Assembly: GCF_014648655.1 (NCBI RefSeq) | Contig: NZ_BMRN01000014.1 | Location: 117,644 to 181,643, forward strand | Length of the DNA stretch: 64,000 nucleotides | Direction: 5' to 3' | DNA from: Streptomyces atratus | GTDB lineage: Bacteria > Actinomycetota > Actinomycetes > Streptomycetales > Streptomycetaceae | In this document: positions 44,577 through 52,535 of the stretch, piece by piece | Position numbering within the stretch: position 1 is the first letter of the stretch | Layout: every line of letters starts with the position of its first letter | The notes under the pieces: model-generated | Told to the model about the DNA's origin: nothing | Databases searched by the model: none | What the model saw: the letters and a program-made list of their open reading frames with translations, nothing else | Made by a program: the position numbers and the translations under genes

Positions 44577-44679
44577 CCAAGCCCCTCCAGCGTTTGAGGA
44601 ACGGGTTCCGGGGCAGAGCCCCGGTTTCGGGAAAGGGCGGGGAGGGGACGGCCCCGCGCAGCGGCGCCGTCCCCTCCCC
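44577..44679. repeat. Intergenic hairpin repeat cluster
   Basis: The core tccagcgtttgaggaacggg is followed by a 7-bp hairpin (44608-44614 with 44618-44624, ccggggc) and then a 13-bp hairpin (44639-44651 with 44667-44679, arm ggggaggggacgg). This arrangement is typical of Streptomyces intergenic repeats. It is probably also a terminator for the Rv3235-family gene. Confidence 0.65.
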
Positions 44680-44768
44680 CACCAAGGACACCTCCGCGCC
44701 GCGCCCCCACTCGCCCCCACCCGCCCCGCACCCCCGGCAACGGGGCCCAGGGCCCAAACCCAAACAAA

Positions 44769-44805
44769 CCGGGGCCGGCCACCCACAAAAGGTGCCCGAC
44801 CCCGG
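44769..44805 (-). terminator. Probable secA terminator
   Basis: On the minus strand about 15 bases (ccggggtcgggcacc) pair with ggtggccggccccgg across a ttttgtg loop, with one wobble and one mismatch, followed by a T-rich tract. It lies 38 bases after the secA stop. Confidence 0.6.
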
Positions 44806-44843
44806 CCAAAACCCCACCGGCGCCAACAACGCCGACGCCACCG

Positions 44844-47663
44844 CTACTTCTTGCGGCGCCGCCCACCCCCACCGTTCTTCTGCGCCTTGCGCCGCTCCGC
44901 CCGAGTCAACCCGTCCGACTCGGACGCGACCCCACCGTCACCGTTGGAGAAGTCGCCCTCGACGACCCCGCCCTCCCCGTCCACCGTGGGCGCGGAGAAG
45001 TGCAGCCGGTCCGGTCGCTGCGGAGCATCGAGCCCCTTGGCCCGGATCTCCGGACGCGCCGCCGGAACGAGGTCCTCCTTGGCGAGCGAGGTCCGCTCGG
45101 CCTCGTCCTGCACCGGAACCTCCTCGACCTGCTGCTCGACCTGGACCTCCAGGTTGAACAGGTAGCCGACGGACTCCTCCTTGATGCCCTCCATCATGGC
45201 GTTGAACATGTCGAAGCCCTCGCGCTGGTACTCGACCAGCGGGTCCTTCTGCGCCATGGCACGGAGGCCGATGCCCTCCTGGAGGTAGTCCATCTCGTAG
45301 AGGTGCTCACGCCACTTGCGGTCCAGGACGGACAGCACCACACGCCGCTCCAGCTCACGCATGATGTCCGAGCCGAGCTGCTTCTCACGCTGCCCGTACT
45401 GCTCGTGGATGTCGTCCTTGATGGACTCACCGATGAACTCGGCGGTGATGCCTGCCCGGTCTCCGGCCGCATCCTCCAGCTCCTCCACGGTGACCTTCAC
45501 CGGGTAGAGCTGCTTGAACGCACCCCACAGCCGGTCCAGGTCCCACTCCTCGGCGAAGCCCTCGGCGGTCTCCTGGCGGATGTAGTCGTCGATCGTGTCG
45601 TCCATGAAGTGGCGGATCTGGTCCTGCAGATCCTCGCCCTCCAGGACCCGGCGGCGCTCGCCGTAGATGACCTCGCGCTGCCGGTTGAGCACCTCGTCGT
45701 ACTTCAGGACGTTCTTACGCGTCTCGAAGTTCTGCTGCTCGACCTGCGACTGGGCCGACGCGATCGCCCGAGTCACCATCTTGTTCTCGATCGGCACGTC
45801 GTCCGGCACATTGGCCATCGACATGACGCGCTCGACCATCTGCGCCTTGAACAGCCGCATCAGGTCGTCGCCGAGCGACAGATAGAAGCGGGACTCGCCC
45901 GGGTCGCCCTGACGGCCGGAACGGCCGCGCAGCTGGTTGTCGATACGCCGCGACTCGTGCCGCTCGGTGCCCAGGACATAGAGCCCGCCGAGCTCCCTGA
46001 CCTCTTCGAACTCCGCCTTCACGGCCTGCTCGGCCTTCTCCAGCGCGGCGGGCAGCGCGGCCGCCCACTCCTCGACGTGCTCGACGGGGTCGAGGCCGCG
46101 CTGACGCAGCTCCGCCTCTGCGAGGTCGTCGGGGTTGCCGCCGAGCTTGATGTCGGTGCCTCGTCCGGCCATGTTCGTCGCGACCGTGACCGCGCCCTTG
46201 CGACCGGCCTGGGCGACGATCGTCGCCTCACGGTCGTGCTGCTTGGCGTTGAGAACCTCGTGCTGGACACCGCGCTTGGAAAGCTGCTGCGAGAGGTACT
46301 CGGACTTCTCGACCGAGGTGGTGCCGACCAGGATCGGCTGGCCCTTCTCGTGCTTCTCGGCGATGTCGTCGACGACGGCGGCGAACTTCGCGACCTCGGT
46401 GCGGTAGATCAGGTCCGACTGGTCGGCACGGACCATCGGCCGGTTGGTCGGGATCGGCACCACACCGAGCTTGTAGATCTGGTGGAACTCGGCGGCCTCG
46501 GTCATCGCCGTACCGGTCATGCCGGAGAGCTTGCCGTAGAGGCGGAAGAAGTTCTGCAGGGTGATCGTGGCGAGCGTCTGGTTCTCGTCCTTGATGTCCA
46601 CCCCTTCCTTCGCCTCGATCGCCTGGTGCATGCCCTCGTTGTAGCGGCGACCGGCGAGGATACGACCGGTGTGCTCGTCGACGATCATGACTTCGCCGTC
46701 GATGACGACGTAGTCCTTGTCCTTCTTGAAGAGTTCCTTGGCCTTGATGGCGTTGTTGAGGTACCCGACGAGGGGGGTGTTCACCGACTCGTAGAGGTTC
46801 TCGATGCCGAGCCAGTCCTCGACCTTCGCGACACCGGGCTCATGGATGGCGACGGTCCGCTTCTTCTCGTCGACCTCGTAGTCGCCGGTCTCCTCGATCC
46901 CCTTGAGCGGGTTGCCCGCCTCGCCCTTGGTGAGACGGGTGACCAACTTGGCGAAGTCGCCATACCACTTGGTGGCCTGGTCAGCCGGGCCGGAGATGAT
47001 CAACGGCGTACGGGCCTCGTCGACGAGAATCGAGTCGACCTCGTCGACCACGGCGAAGTTGTGGCCGCGCTGGACGAGCTCGTCCGCGGACCACGCCATG
47101 TTGTCGCGGAGGTAGTCGAAGCCGAACTCGTTGTTCGTGCCGTACGTGATGTCGCAGGCGTACTGCTCACGGCGCTGGGCCGGCGTCATGTTGGCGAGGA
47201 TGCAGCCGACGGTCAGACCGAGGAACTTGTGGACCCGGCCCATCATTTCGGAGTCACGCTCGGCCAGATAGTCATTGACCGTGATCAGGTGCACGCCCTT
47301 GCCGGAGAGAGCGTTGAGATACGCCGGCAGGGTGCCGACCAGGGTCTTGCCCTCGCCGGTCTTCATCTCGGCCACATAGCCGAGGTGCAGGGCTGCGCCG
47401 CCCATCATCTGGACGTCGTAGTGACGCTGTCCGAGGACCCGCTTGGCGGCCTCACGGACGGTCGCGAATGCCTCGGGGAGCAGGTCGTCCAGGCTCTCGC
47501 CGTCCGCGTACCGTTCCTTGTACTCGTCGGTGAGCGCCCGCAGCTCGGCGTCGGAGAGGTTGACGAAGTCCTCTTCGATGGAGCTGACCTGGTCCGCGAT
47601 GCGGTGCAGTTTGCGCAGGATCTTGCCTTCGCCTGCACGCATGAGCTTGTTGAAGACGGACAC
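44844..47663 (-). CDS. secA: Preprotein translocase ATPase SecA
   Basis: The 939-residue motor of the general secretion pathway, which drives unfolded proteins through SecYEG using ATP. Walker A (MKTGEGKTLV near residue 101), the DEVDSILVDEARTPL helicase motif, the pre-protein cross-linking domain, the second nucleotide-binding fold (TNMAGRGTDIKLGG, RGRSGRQGDPGES) and the helical scaffold are all present. The C terminus is a basic Gly/Lys/Arg tail, without the CxC..CH zinc motif that binds SecB in proteobacteria; SecB is absent from most actinobacteria. GTG 47663 has a GGAG about 10 bases upstream and gives the usual N terminus (MSVFNKLMRAGEGK); the longer frame is not supported. Confidence 0.97.
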   Translation of the reverse strand: MSVFNKLMRAGEGKILRKLHRIADQVSSIEEDFVNLSDAELRALTDEYKERYADGESLDDLLPEAFATVREAAKRVLGQRHYDVQMMGGAALHLGYVAEMKTGEGKTLVGTLPAYLNALSGKGVHLITVNDYLAERDSEMMGRVHKFLGLTVGCILANMTPAQRREQYACDITYGTNNEFGFDYLRDNMAWSADELVQRGHNFAVVDEVDSILVDEARTPLIISGPADQATKWYGDFAKLVTRLTKGEAGNPLKGIEETGDYEVDEKKRTVAIHEPGVAKVEDWLGIENLYESVNTPLVGYLNNAIKAKELFKKDKDYVVIDGEVMIVDEHTGRILAGRRYNEGMHQAIEAKEGVDIKDENQTLATITLQNFFRLYGKLSGMTGTAMTEAAEFHQIYKLGVVPIPTNRPMVRADQSDLIYRTEVAKFAAVVDDIAEKHEKGQPILVGTTSVEKSEYLSQQLSKRGVQHEVLNAKQHDREATIVAQAGRKGAVTVATNMAGRGTDIKLGGNPDDLAEAELRQRGLDPVEHVEEWAAALPAALEKAEQAVKAEFEEVRELGGLYVLGTERHESRRIDNQLRGRSGRQGDPGESRFYLSLGDDLMRLFKAQMVERVMSMANVPDDVPIENKMVTRAIASAQSQVEQQNFETRKNVLKYDEVLNRQREVIYGERRRVLEGEDLQDQIRHFMDDTIDDYIRQETAEGFAEEWDLDRLWGAFKQLYPVKVTVEELEDAAGDRAGITAEFIGESIKDDIHEQYGQREKQLGSDIMRELERRVVLSVLDRKWREHLYEMDYLQEGIGLRAMAQKDPLVEYQREGFDMFNAMMEGIKEESVGYLFNLEVQVEQQVEEVPVQDEAERTSLAKEDLVPAARPEIRAKGLDAPQRPDRLHFSAPTVDGEGGVVEGDFSNGDGGVASESDGLTRAERRKAQKNGGGGRRRKK

Positions 47664-47903
47664 TGAGGCTGGTCTCCTTGCCGGTCGGGCCTGGCACTGG
47701 GTCGTGTTATGGACTCTGGCGCGGGCACGGCAGGTGGGCCCCACCGCAACGGCCATCGTAAGCGAGGACCACGCCGCGCCGGGAGGGCTGCCGCCGCGTC
47801 GGCTCCGTCGTCCCTTCCAAAGTCAACGGTCGGGAGGCTCCGAAGGTGCCGGGAAGTCCGAAAAGTGTTCGCTTCACGGCCGGTGCCTCACCAGAATCCG
47901 TAC

Positions 47904-48479
47904 ATGGAGCCGATCACCCTCACCACCGAGCGTCTGCTGCTGCGCCCCTTCACGACGGGCGACGCGGACGAGGTCCACGCCGCTTGTCAGGACCCGGACA
48001 TCCAGCGCTGGACGGTCGTGCCCTCGCCGTACAGCCACGCCGACGCGGAGCTCTTCGCGGGGAAGCTGTCCCCCGGCGGCTGGCGCGACGACTCCATGTA
48101 CAACTTCGCGGTGATCACGCGCGAGGGCGGGGCCCTGGCGGGCGCGCTCGGCATCAATCGCCGCAATCTGCCGGGCACGTACGAGGTGGGGTTCTGGACC
48201 GCCAAGGAGCATCGGGGCCGCGGCTACATGACGGAGGCCGTGCTGTCCGCCGCCCGCTGGACCTTCACCTCGCTCGGCGGCGACCGGCTGGAGTGGCGGG
48301 CCGAGGCCGGCAACGTCCCCTCGCGTGCCGTGGCGCTTCGGGCGGGATTCCGGATGGAGGGCGAGCAGCGGTCGGGACTCCTCAACAAGGGCGTCCGGCG
48401 CAACGCGTGGGTGGGGGCGCTGCTCCCGTCCGATCTCGGCCTGCCGGGCACCCACGCCTACCTGCCCGCCACCACCTGA
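47904..48479 (+). CDS. GNAT family N-acetyltransferase (RimJ-type)
   Basis: A 191-residue acetyl-CoA-dependent acetyltransferase. The N terminus (ITLTTERLLLRPFTTGD) and the acetyl-CoA loop (AKEHRGRGYMTEAV) match ribosomal-protein-alanine acetyltransferase-like enzymes; the C-terminal strand pattern (AVALRAGFRMEGEQR) completes the fold. The substrate is unknown. I chose ATG 47904 because the family N terminus begins there. No ribosome binding site is seen and CAGAAT ends six bases upstream, so the message may be leaderless. Confidence 0.85.
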   Translation: MEPITLTTERLLLRPFTTGDADEVHAACQDPDIQRWTVVPSPYSHADAELFAGKLSPGGWRDDSMYNFAVITREGGALAGALGINRRNLPGTYEVGFWTAKEHRGRGYMTEAVLSAARWTFTSLGGDRLEWRAEAGNVPSRAVALRAGFRMEGEQRSGLLNKGVRRNAWVGALLPSDLGLPGTHAYLPATT

Positions 48480-48555
48480 CTCACCGGCACCGGCCTCTTG
48501 CCGCCGCGGGGAGCTCCACGGCCGGATGTCAGTGCCTCCCTCTAAGGTGCGAGGC

Positions 48556-49731
48556 ATGACGTCTGCGCCGCCTCCCGCCGCCGAACTCTCCACCGACCAG
48601 GCGCGCAGGATCGCCCTGCGCGCCCAGGGCTTCCTGGGCGCTCCGGACCGCAGGGCCGGGGTTCCGGGTGTGTTGCGGCATCTCGGTGCCGTACAGCTGG
48701 ACACGATCTCGGTGCTCGCTCGTTCGCACGAGCTGATTCCGTACGCGCGCCTCGGCGCGGTCGGCCGACGCCCGGTCGAGGAGGCGTACTGGTCGGGTGG
48801 CCGCACCTTCGAATACTGGTCGCACGCGGCATGCATCCTGCCGGTCGAGGAGTGGCCGCACTTCGCGTTCCGCCGCCGCGCCTACCGCTCGCGACCCCAC
48901 TGGCACCACGACCTGCCGGACGGCTCCTACGAAACGGTGATCAAGCAGCTGCGCGCCGAGGGCCCGCTGACGGCGACGGAGCTGGGCGGTGCGAAGAACG
49001 GCGGGGAGTGGTGGGACTGGTCGGCGTCGAAGGTCGCCGTCGAGCGCGCTCTGATGTACGGCGAGGTGGTGTGCACCGAGAGGCGCAGCTGGAAGCGGGT
49101 GTACGACCTCGCCGAGCGGGCCCTGCCCGATGCCGTGCTGCACGACGATCTGGACGACGCGGAGTGCCTGCGCCGGCTGGTCGCGCTCGCGGGGCAGTCC
49201 CTGGGCGTCGGCACCCGCGCGGACATCGCGGACTACCACCGACTCAAGGGTGAGCAGTTCGACGCGGTGGTGGCGGACTCCGGGCTGGTGCCGGTGAGGG
49301 TGCAGGGCTGGGCGAAGCCGGCCTGGGCGGACCCGGCAGCGCTGGCCTCCGAGCCACGCGGGCGACACCGTACGACCCTGTTGTCGCCGTTCGACTCCCT
49401 GATCTGGGAGCGGGCGCGCACCGAGCGGATCTTCGGTTTCACCCATCGTCTGGAGGCCTACGTCCCCAAGCCCAAGCGAATACACGGTTACTTCGCGATG
49501 CCGCTGCTGGCGGGCGGAAAGCTGCAGGGCCGCGTCGATCCGGCGCGCGAGGGAAGCACGCTGGTCGCCCGCCAGGTGTCCCTGGAGGGCAGGAAGGCCG
49601 TGGCGCCGATGGCCGAGGCGCTGGTGGAGGCCGCGTCCTGGGTCGGTTGTACAGATGTCCGGCTGGAGCGGGTCGACGCACCGGAACTGCGAGGGCCGCT
49701 GGCTCAGGAAATCGCCCGCGCTCTGGCGTGA
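48556..49731 (+). CDS. AlkX/YcaQ-type interstrand-crosslink DNA glycosylase
   Basis: A 391-residue protein of the winged-helix HTH_42 superfamily. The catalytic-type motif is Gln-Leu-Asp (Q47-L48-D49, in AVQLDTISV), the QxD form of AlkX/YcaQ enzymes, which unhook DNA crosslinks and nitrogen-mustard adducts, as opposed to QxQ in AlkZ self-resistance enzymes. The rest of the fold is intact (LLSPFDSLIWER near residue 275, YFAMPLLAGGKLQGRVD). No toxin biosynthesis genes lie nearby, so a general repair role is more likely than antibiotic self-protection. The ATG at 48556 follows TAAGGT by seven bases and gcgaggc could serve as a weak ribosome binding site. Confidence 0.82.
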   Translation: MTSAPPPAAELSTDQARRIALRAQGFLGAPDRRAGVPGVLRHLGAVQLDTISVLARSHELIPYARLGAVGRRPVEEAYWSGGRTFEYWSHAACILPVEEWPHFAFRRRAYRSRPHWHHDLPDGSYETVIKQLRAEGPLTATELGGAKNGGEWWDWSASKVAVERALMYGEVVCTERRSWKRVYDLAERALPDAVLHDDLDDAECLRRLVALAGQSLGVGTRADIADYHRLKGEQFDAVVADSGLVPVRVQGWAKPAWADPAALASEPRGRHRTTLLSPFDSLIWERARTERIFGFTHRLEAYVPKPKRIHGYFAMPLLAGGKLQGRVDPAREGSTLVARQVSLEGRKAVAPMAEALVEAASWVGCTDVRLERVDAPELRGPLAQEIARALA

Positions 49732-49768
49732 GCGCACATTCCCGTCCCTTTACCCGGCGCCGCCCCTT

Positions 49769-49789
49769 CCGGTCCCGTCGTGGGACCGG
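49769..49789. terminator. Convergent-gene hairpin
   Basis: An 8-bp inverted repeat (49769-49776 with 49782-49789, arm ccggtccc) with a five-base loop directly abuts the stop codon of the response regulator and separates it from the glycosylase gene. Confidence 0.5.
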
Positions 49790-50539
49790 TCATCTGATCT
49801 CCAGGATCTTCTCCCGCATGGCGTAGACCACGGCTTCCATCCTGGAGTGCAGCTGCAACTTCTCCAGAATGTTGCGAACGTGGTTCTTCACAGTGTTCTC
49901 GGAAATGAACAGTTCCTTCGCGATATCGCGATTGTTCATGCCCGTTGCAACGAGTTTCAGGACTTCGAGTTCCCGGTCGGTGAGCCGCGGCGCCGGCACC
50001 AGCCTGCGCTCGTCGGTCCGCTGGATCATCGACTTGAACTCGGTGAGCAGTTTGGACGCCATGGACGGGCTGATCTGGGACTGCCCGTCGGCGACCGCGC
50101 GGATCGCGGTGGCCACCTCGTCCGTGGAGATCTCCTTGAGGAGATAGCCAGTGGCACCCGCCTTGATCGCGTCGTAGAGATCGGCCTCCTCGTCGCTGAT
50201 CGTCAGCATGATGATCTTCGCGCTGGGGGCCACCTCCTTGATCGACGTGCAGGCTTCGATGCCGCCGCGCTTGGGCATCCGTACATCCATCAGCACGATG
50301 TCGGGCAACAGATCGGCCGCCTTGTCGACCGCCTCCGCCCCGTCACCTGCCTCGCCGACAACCTGGATGTCCTCCTCCTGAGCGAGGACGATCTCCAGAC
50401 CTCTGCGGAAGAGCGCGTGGTCATCCACCACGAGGACCCGGATCGGCTCCTTGCAGGAACCACTGTCCGTGTCCGCCCCGGTATCGGCAGCGCCGTCGGC
50501 ATCATTCGCATCGCGCACGGGCCCGAAGGTGTCCGCCAT
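49790..50539 (-). CDS. NarL/LuxR-type response regulator
   Basis: A 249-residue two-component regulator. After a roughly 30-residue acidic N-terminal extension, the receiver domain begins (IRVLVVDDHALFRRG) with the phosphoacceptor Asp in IVLMDVRMP near residue 84 and the conserved Lys in YLLKEIS. The C-terminal LuxR-type helix-turn-helix (LTDRELEVLKLVATGMNNRD) binds DNA. No sensor kinase gene is adjacent, so it is an orphan here. ATG 50539 has an excellent GGGAGG ribosome binding site; the frame upstream to 50575 is not used. Confidence 0.92.
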   Translation of the reverse strand: MADTFGPVRDANDADGAADTGADTDSGSCKEPIRVLVVDDHALFRRGLEIVLAQEEDIQVVGEAGDGAEAVDKAADLLPDIVLMDVRMPKRGGIEACTSIKEVAPSAKIIMLTISDEEADLYDAIKAGATGYLLKEISTDEVATAIRAVADGQSQISPSMASKLLTEFKSMIQRTDERRLVPAPRLTDRELEVLKLVATGMNNRDIAKELFISENTVKNHVRNILEKLQLHSRMEAVVYAMREKILEIR

Positions 50540-50673
50540 CGTTCCTCCCCCTGAAGGCCATGGCCTGAAGTTCACAAACTGTCCGCCAACGGCAGTTCAC
50601 AGAGCACTGGTTGGCTTGGGACGACATGATTTCATGCCCAGACGTCGGAGCGGTGATTCCGTGGCCGCACACG

Positions 50674-50710
50674 GGTGCCCCTGGGGGCGCACAGGCGCTC
50701 CAGGGGCACC
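50674..50710 (-). terminator. hpf terminator
   Basis: An 11-bp perfect inverted repeat (50674-50684 with 50700-50710, arm ggtgcccctgg) whose loop has a further GCGC/GCGC pairing lies 14 bases after the hpf stop on the minus strand. Confidence 0.65.
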
Positions 50711-50723
50711 GCAGAAGGGGGCG

Positions 50724-51413
50724 TCAGCCGCCGAGCGCACCGCCCGCGCCGCCCGCCTCGTCGGCGGCCAGCGGATCGGTCCTCAGGTGAATGACACCGT
50801 AGTCATAGGCATGCCGTCGGTAGACGACACTGGGTTCCTTCGTTTCGGAGTCGACGAACAGATAGAAGTCGTGCCCGACCAGCTCCATCTCGTAGAGCGC
50901 CTGATCGAGCGACATCGGTGCGGCGACGTGCGTCTTCTCCCGCATCACCAGCGGACCCTCGCCCTGCACCTCCAGCGAGCCGAACCTGGTGGTGGGTACG
51001 GACTGAGCCGCCTCATTGCCGACCAGATCGCCCTCGCCGTTGAACGACGCCGCGCCCGGCACGGTCTCGGCGACTTCGGCAGCGGGAATCCGGCCGTTGC
51101 CACGACGGCTGTAGCGCTTGTCGTGCTGCTTGCGCAGCCGCGCCTCCAGCTTGCCGGTGGCCAGGTCCAGCGCTGCGTACGGGTCGCCTGCGGCCGCTTC
51201 CGCCCGGATGACCGGCCCACGCGAGCGGAGCGTGATCTCCACCCGGTCGGAACGGTCGGCCTGACGGGGGTTCGGCTCCTTGGACACCTCGACGTCGAGG
51301 CTGATCACCTTGCCGTCGAACTTCTGGATCTTGTCCAGCTTCAGCTTTTCGGCCACGTGCTTGCGGAACCGCTCGGGCACCTCGGTCTTGCGGCCCTTGA
51401 CGACGATGTCCAC
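50724..51413 (-). CDS. hpf: Long-form ribosome hibernation promoting factor
   Basis: A 229-residue protein that dimerises 70S ribosomes into inactive 100S particles in stationary phase and stress. The N-terminal YfiA/HPF domain (about residues 1-105, MDIVVKGRKTEVPERFRKHV) binds the mRNA and tRNA channel of the small subunit. A linker leads to the C-terminal dimerisation domain (about 165-225, VMREKTHVAAPMSLDQAL, GHDFYLFVDSET), which marks the long form. GTG 51413 has GGAG six bases upstream and gives the usual N terminus. It faces a hairpin terminator downstream. Confidence 0.93.
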   Translation of the reverse strand: MDIVVKGRKTEVPERFRKHVAEKLKLDKIQKFDGKVISLDVEVSKEPNPRQADRSDRVEITLRSRGPVIRAEAAAGDPYAALDLATGKLEARLRKQHDKRYSRRGNGRIPAAEVAETVPGAASFNGEGDLVGNEAAQSVPTTRFGSLEVQGEGPLVMREKTHVAAPMSLDQALYEMELVGHDFYLFVDSETKEPSVVYRRHAYDYGVIHLRTDPLAADEAGGAGGALGG

Positions 51414-51735
51414 GCAGAACTCCGTTCCCGGATCACTCCACTCAGTGGCGGAGCATCTCCCTTTTGCACCAGGCCCCGGTGGTAGCCGGAGCCGCGGACT
51501 CGGTGACTTCCACCTCCTCCTCCCCCATCGGCGGGGTCTGCACCCCACCGAATTTTCTGCATCTGGACTACCGGTGAGTTACCTGCCCGAAACCTGGTGT
51601 TGCATTCATCGAGGCCTGGTGTTCACCATTCCTCACAACCGAACATAGCCTGCCTGGCCCGATGTCGGCACCCGCTACTCGCACGTACCTCCGTTCAGGT
51701 CTTTTTACCCACTCACCAACTGCAACGATGCAAGT
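51414..51735. other. Intergenic region hpf / comF-like
   Basis: About 320 relatively AT-rich bases upstream of hpf. It should contain the hpf promoter, but no convincing -35/-10 pair was found. An imperfect stem (aactgca with tgcaagtt, around 51718-51737) next to the end of the comF-like gene may be its terminator. No open frame here looks real. Confidence 0.5.
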
Positions 51736-52464
51736 TCACTGGCAGTTCCGGTTTATTTCGAAGGCCGGCGGAGATACCGCGACAACCGCCGCCCGCCCGC
51801 TGCCGGACAGGGCACCCGTGTGCCCGTCCGCTGCCCCGATCGCCCGGGCCGCCTCGGCCAGCGAGGCACCGGTCGTCAAAAGGTCGTCCACCAGCACCAC
51901 CCGTCCGGCCGCAAGCAGCCGTTCGCCCCCGGCCACGACTTCCAGTGCCCCCGCAAGATTCGCCTGCCTCTGCCGGGCTCCCAGCCCCGCCTGATCGGCC
52001 ACCGGGCGCCGCTGCCGAAGCACCGCGACAACCCGGGCACGGGTACCTCCGCGCCGCAGTTCACCCGCGGCGGCCAGCGCGATCCGGCGCATCGGATCAT
52101 GCCCCCGTGCCGCCACGGCCCGCCGCGTCGACGGCACAGGTACGAGCAGAACCGGGCCGCTGACACCCACCTGCCCCGTCCCGGCCCGTACGGCCCCCGC
52201 CAGCGCCTTGCCAAGTGCCCCGGCCAGCCCCAGTGCGCCCCGCTCCTTATGGGCCAGGAGCACCGCACGTACCGCGTTCTCGTACACGGCGGCCGCATGC
52301 ACCACTGGCAGGCCCGCGGGCTCCGGCACGGGCCTGACCCGACGCGGCACCTTGCCGTACAGCTCCGCACGGCATTCCTCGCACAGCGAGGTACGCGTCC
52401 TGCCGCAGCCGCCACAGGACACCGGCAGAACCAGTCCGGAGATCTCCCGCCACCATCCCCGCAT
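51736..52464 (-). CDS. ComF family phosphoribosyltransferase-like protein
   Basis: A 242-residue cytosolic protein. An N-terminal zinc ribbon (CGGCGRTRTSLCEEC) precedes a type I phosphoribosyltransferase fold with the PRPP-binding loop VVLVDDLLTTGASL. Homologues include ComF of naturally competent bacteria and E. coli GntX; the reaction is unproven. It follows lpqB on the same strand with a gap of about 70 bases. The start is uncertain between ATG 52464 and GTG 52500; the shorter form begins MRGWWREISGLVLP, as in relatives. Confidence 0.85.
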   Translation of the reverse strand: MRGWWREISGLVLPVSCGGCGRTRTSLCEECRAELYGKVPRRVRPVPEPAGLPVVHAAAVYENAVRAVLLAHKERGALGLAGALGKALAGAVRAGTGQVGVSGPVLLVPVPSTRRAVAARGHDPMRRIALAAAGELRRGGTRARVVAVLRQRRPVADQAGLGARQRQANLAGALEVVAGGERLLAAGRVVLVDDLLTTGASLAEAARAIGAADGHTGALSGSGRAAVVAVSPPAFEINRNCQ

Positions 52465-52535
52465 GACTCCACTGTGCCCTCCCCGAAGGAGCCGGGCCAC
52501 CCCTGTGGAAAACGCGGGAGCGGCCCGGCGGGGTC

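Larger units (their letters stand above)
44275..44843. other. Repeat-rich intergenic region downstream of secA
   Basis: About 570 bases without a gene, unusually rich in C on the plus strand. It contains two partial copies of a streptomycete intergenic repeat (cores near 44388-44430 and 44577-44625, sharing cc(g/a)gc(a/g)tttgaggaa/gcggg), a strong hairpin at 44639-44679 and the probable secA terminator at 44769-44805. The open frames across it on both strands are composition artefacts. Confidence 0.65.

Noticed and set aside
45000..47666. An 888-codon plus-strand frame opposite secA
   Set aside because: Antisense shadow of a complete SecA.
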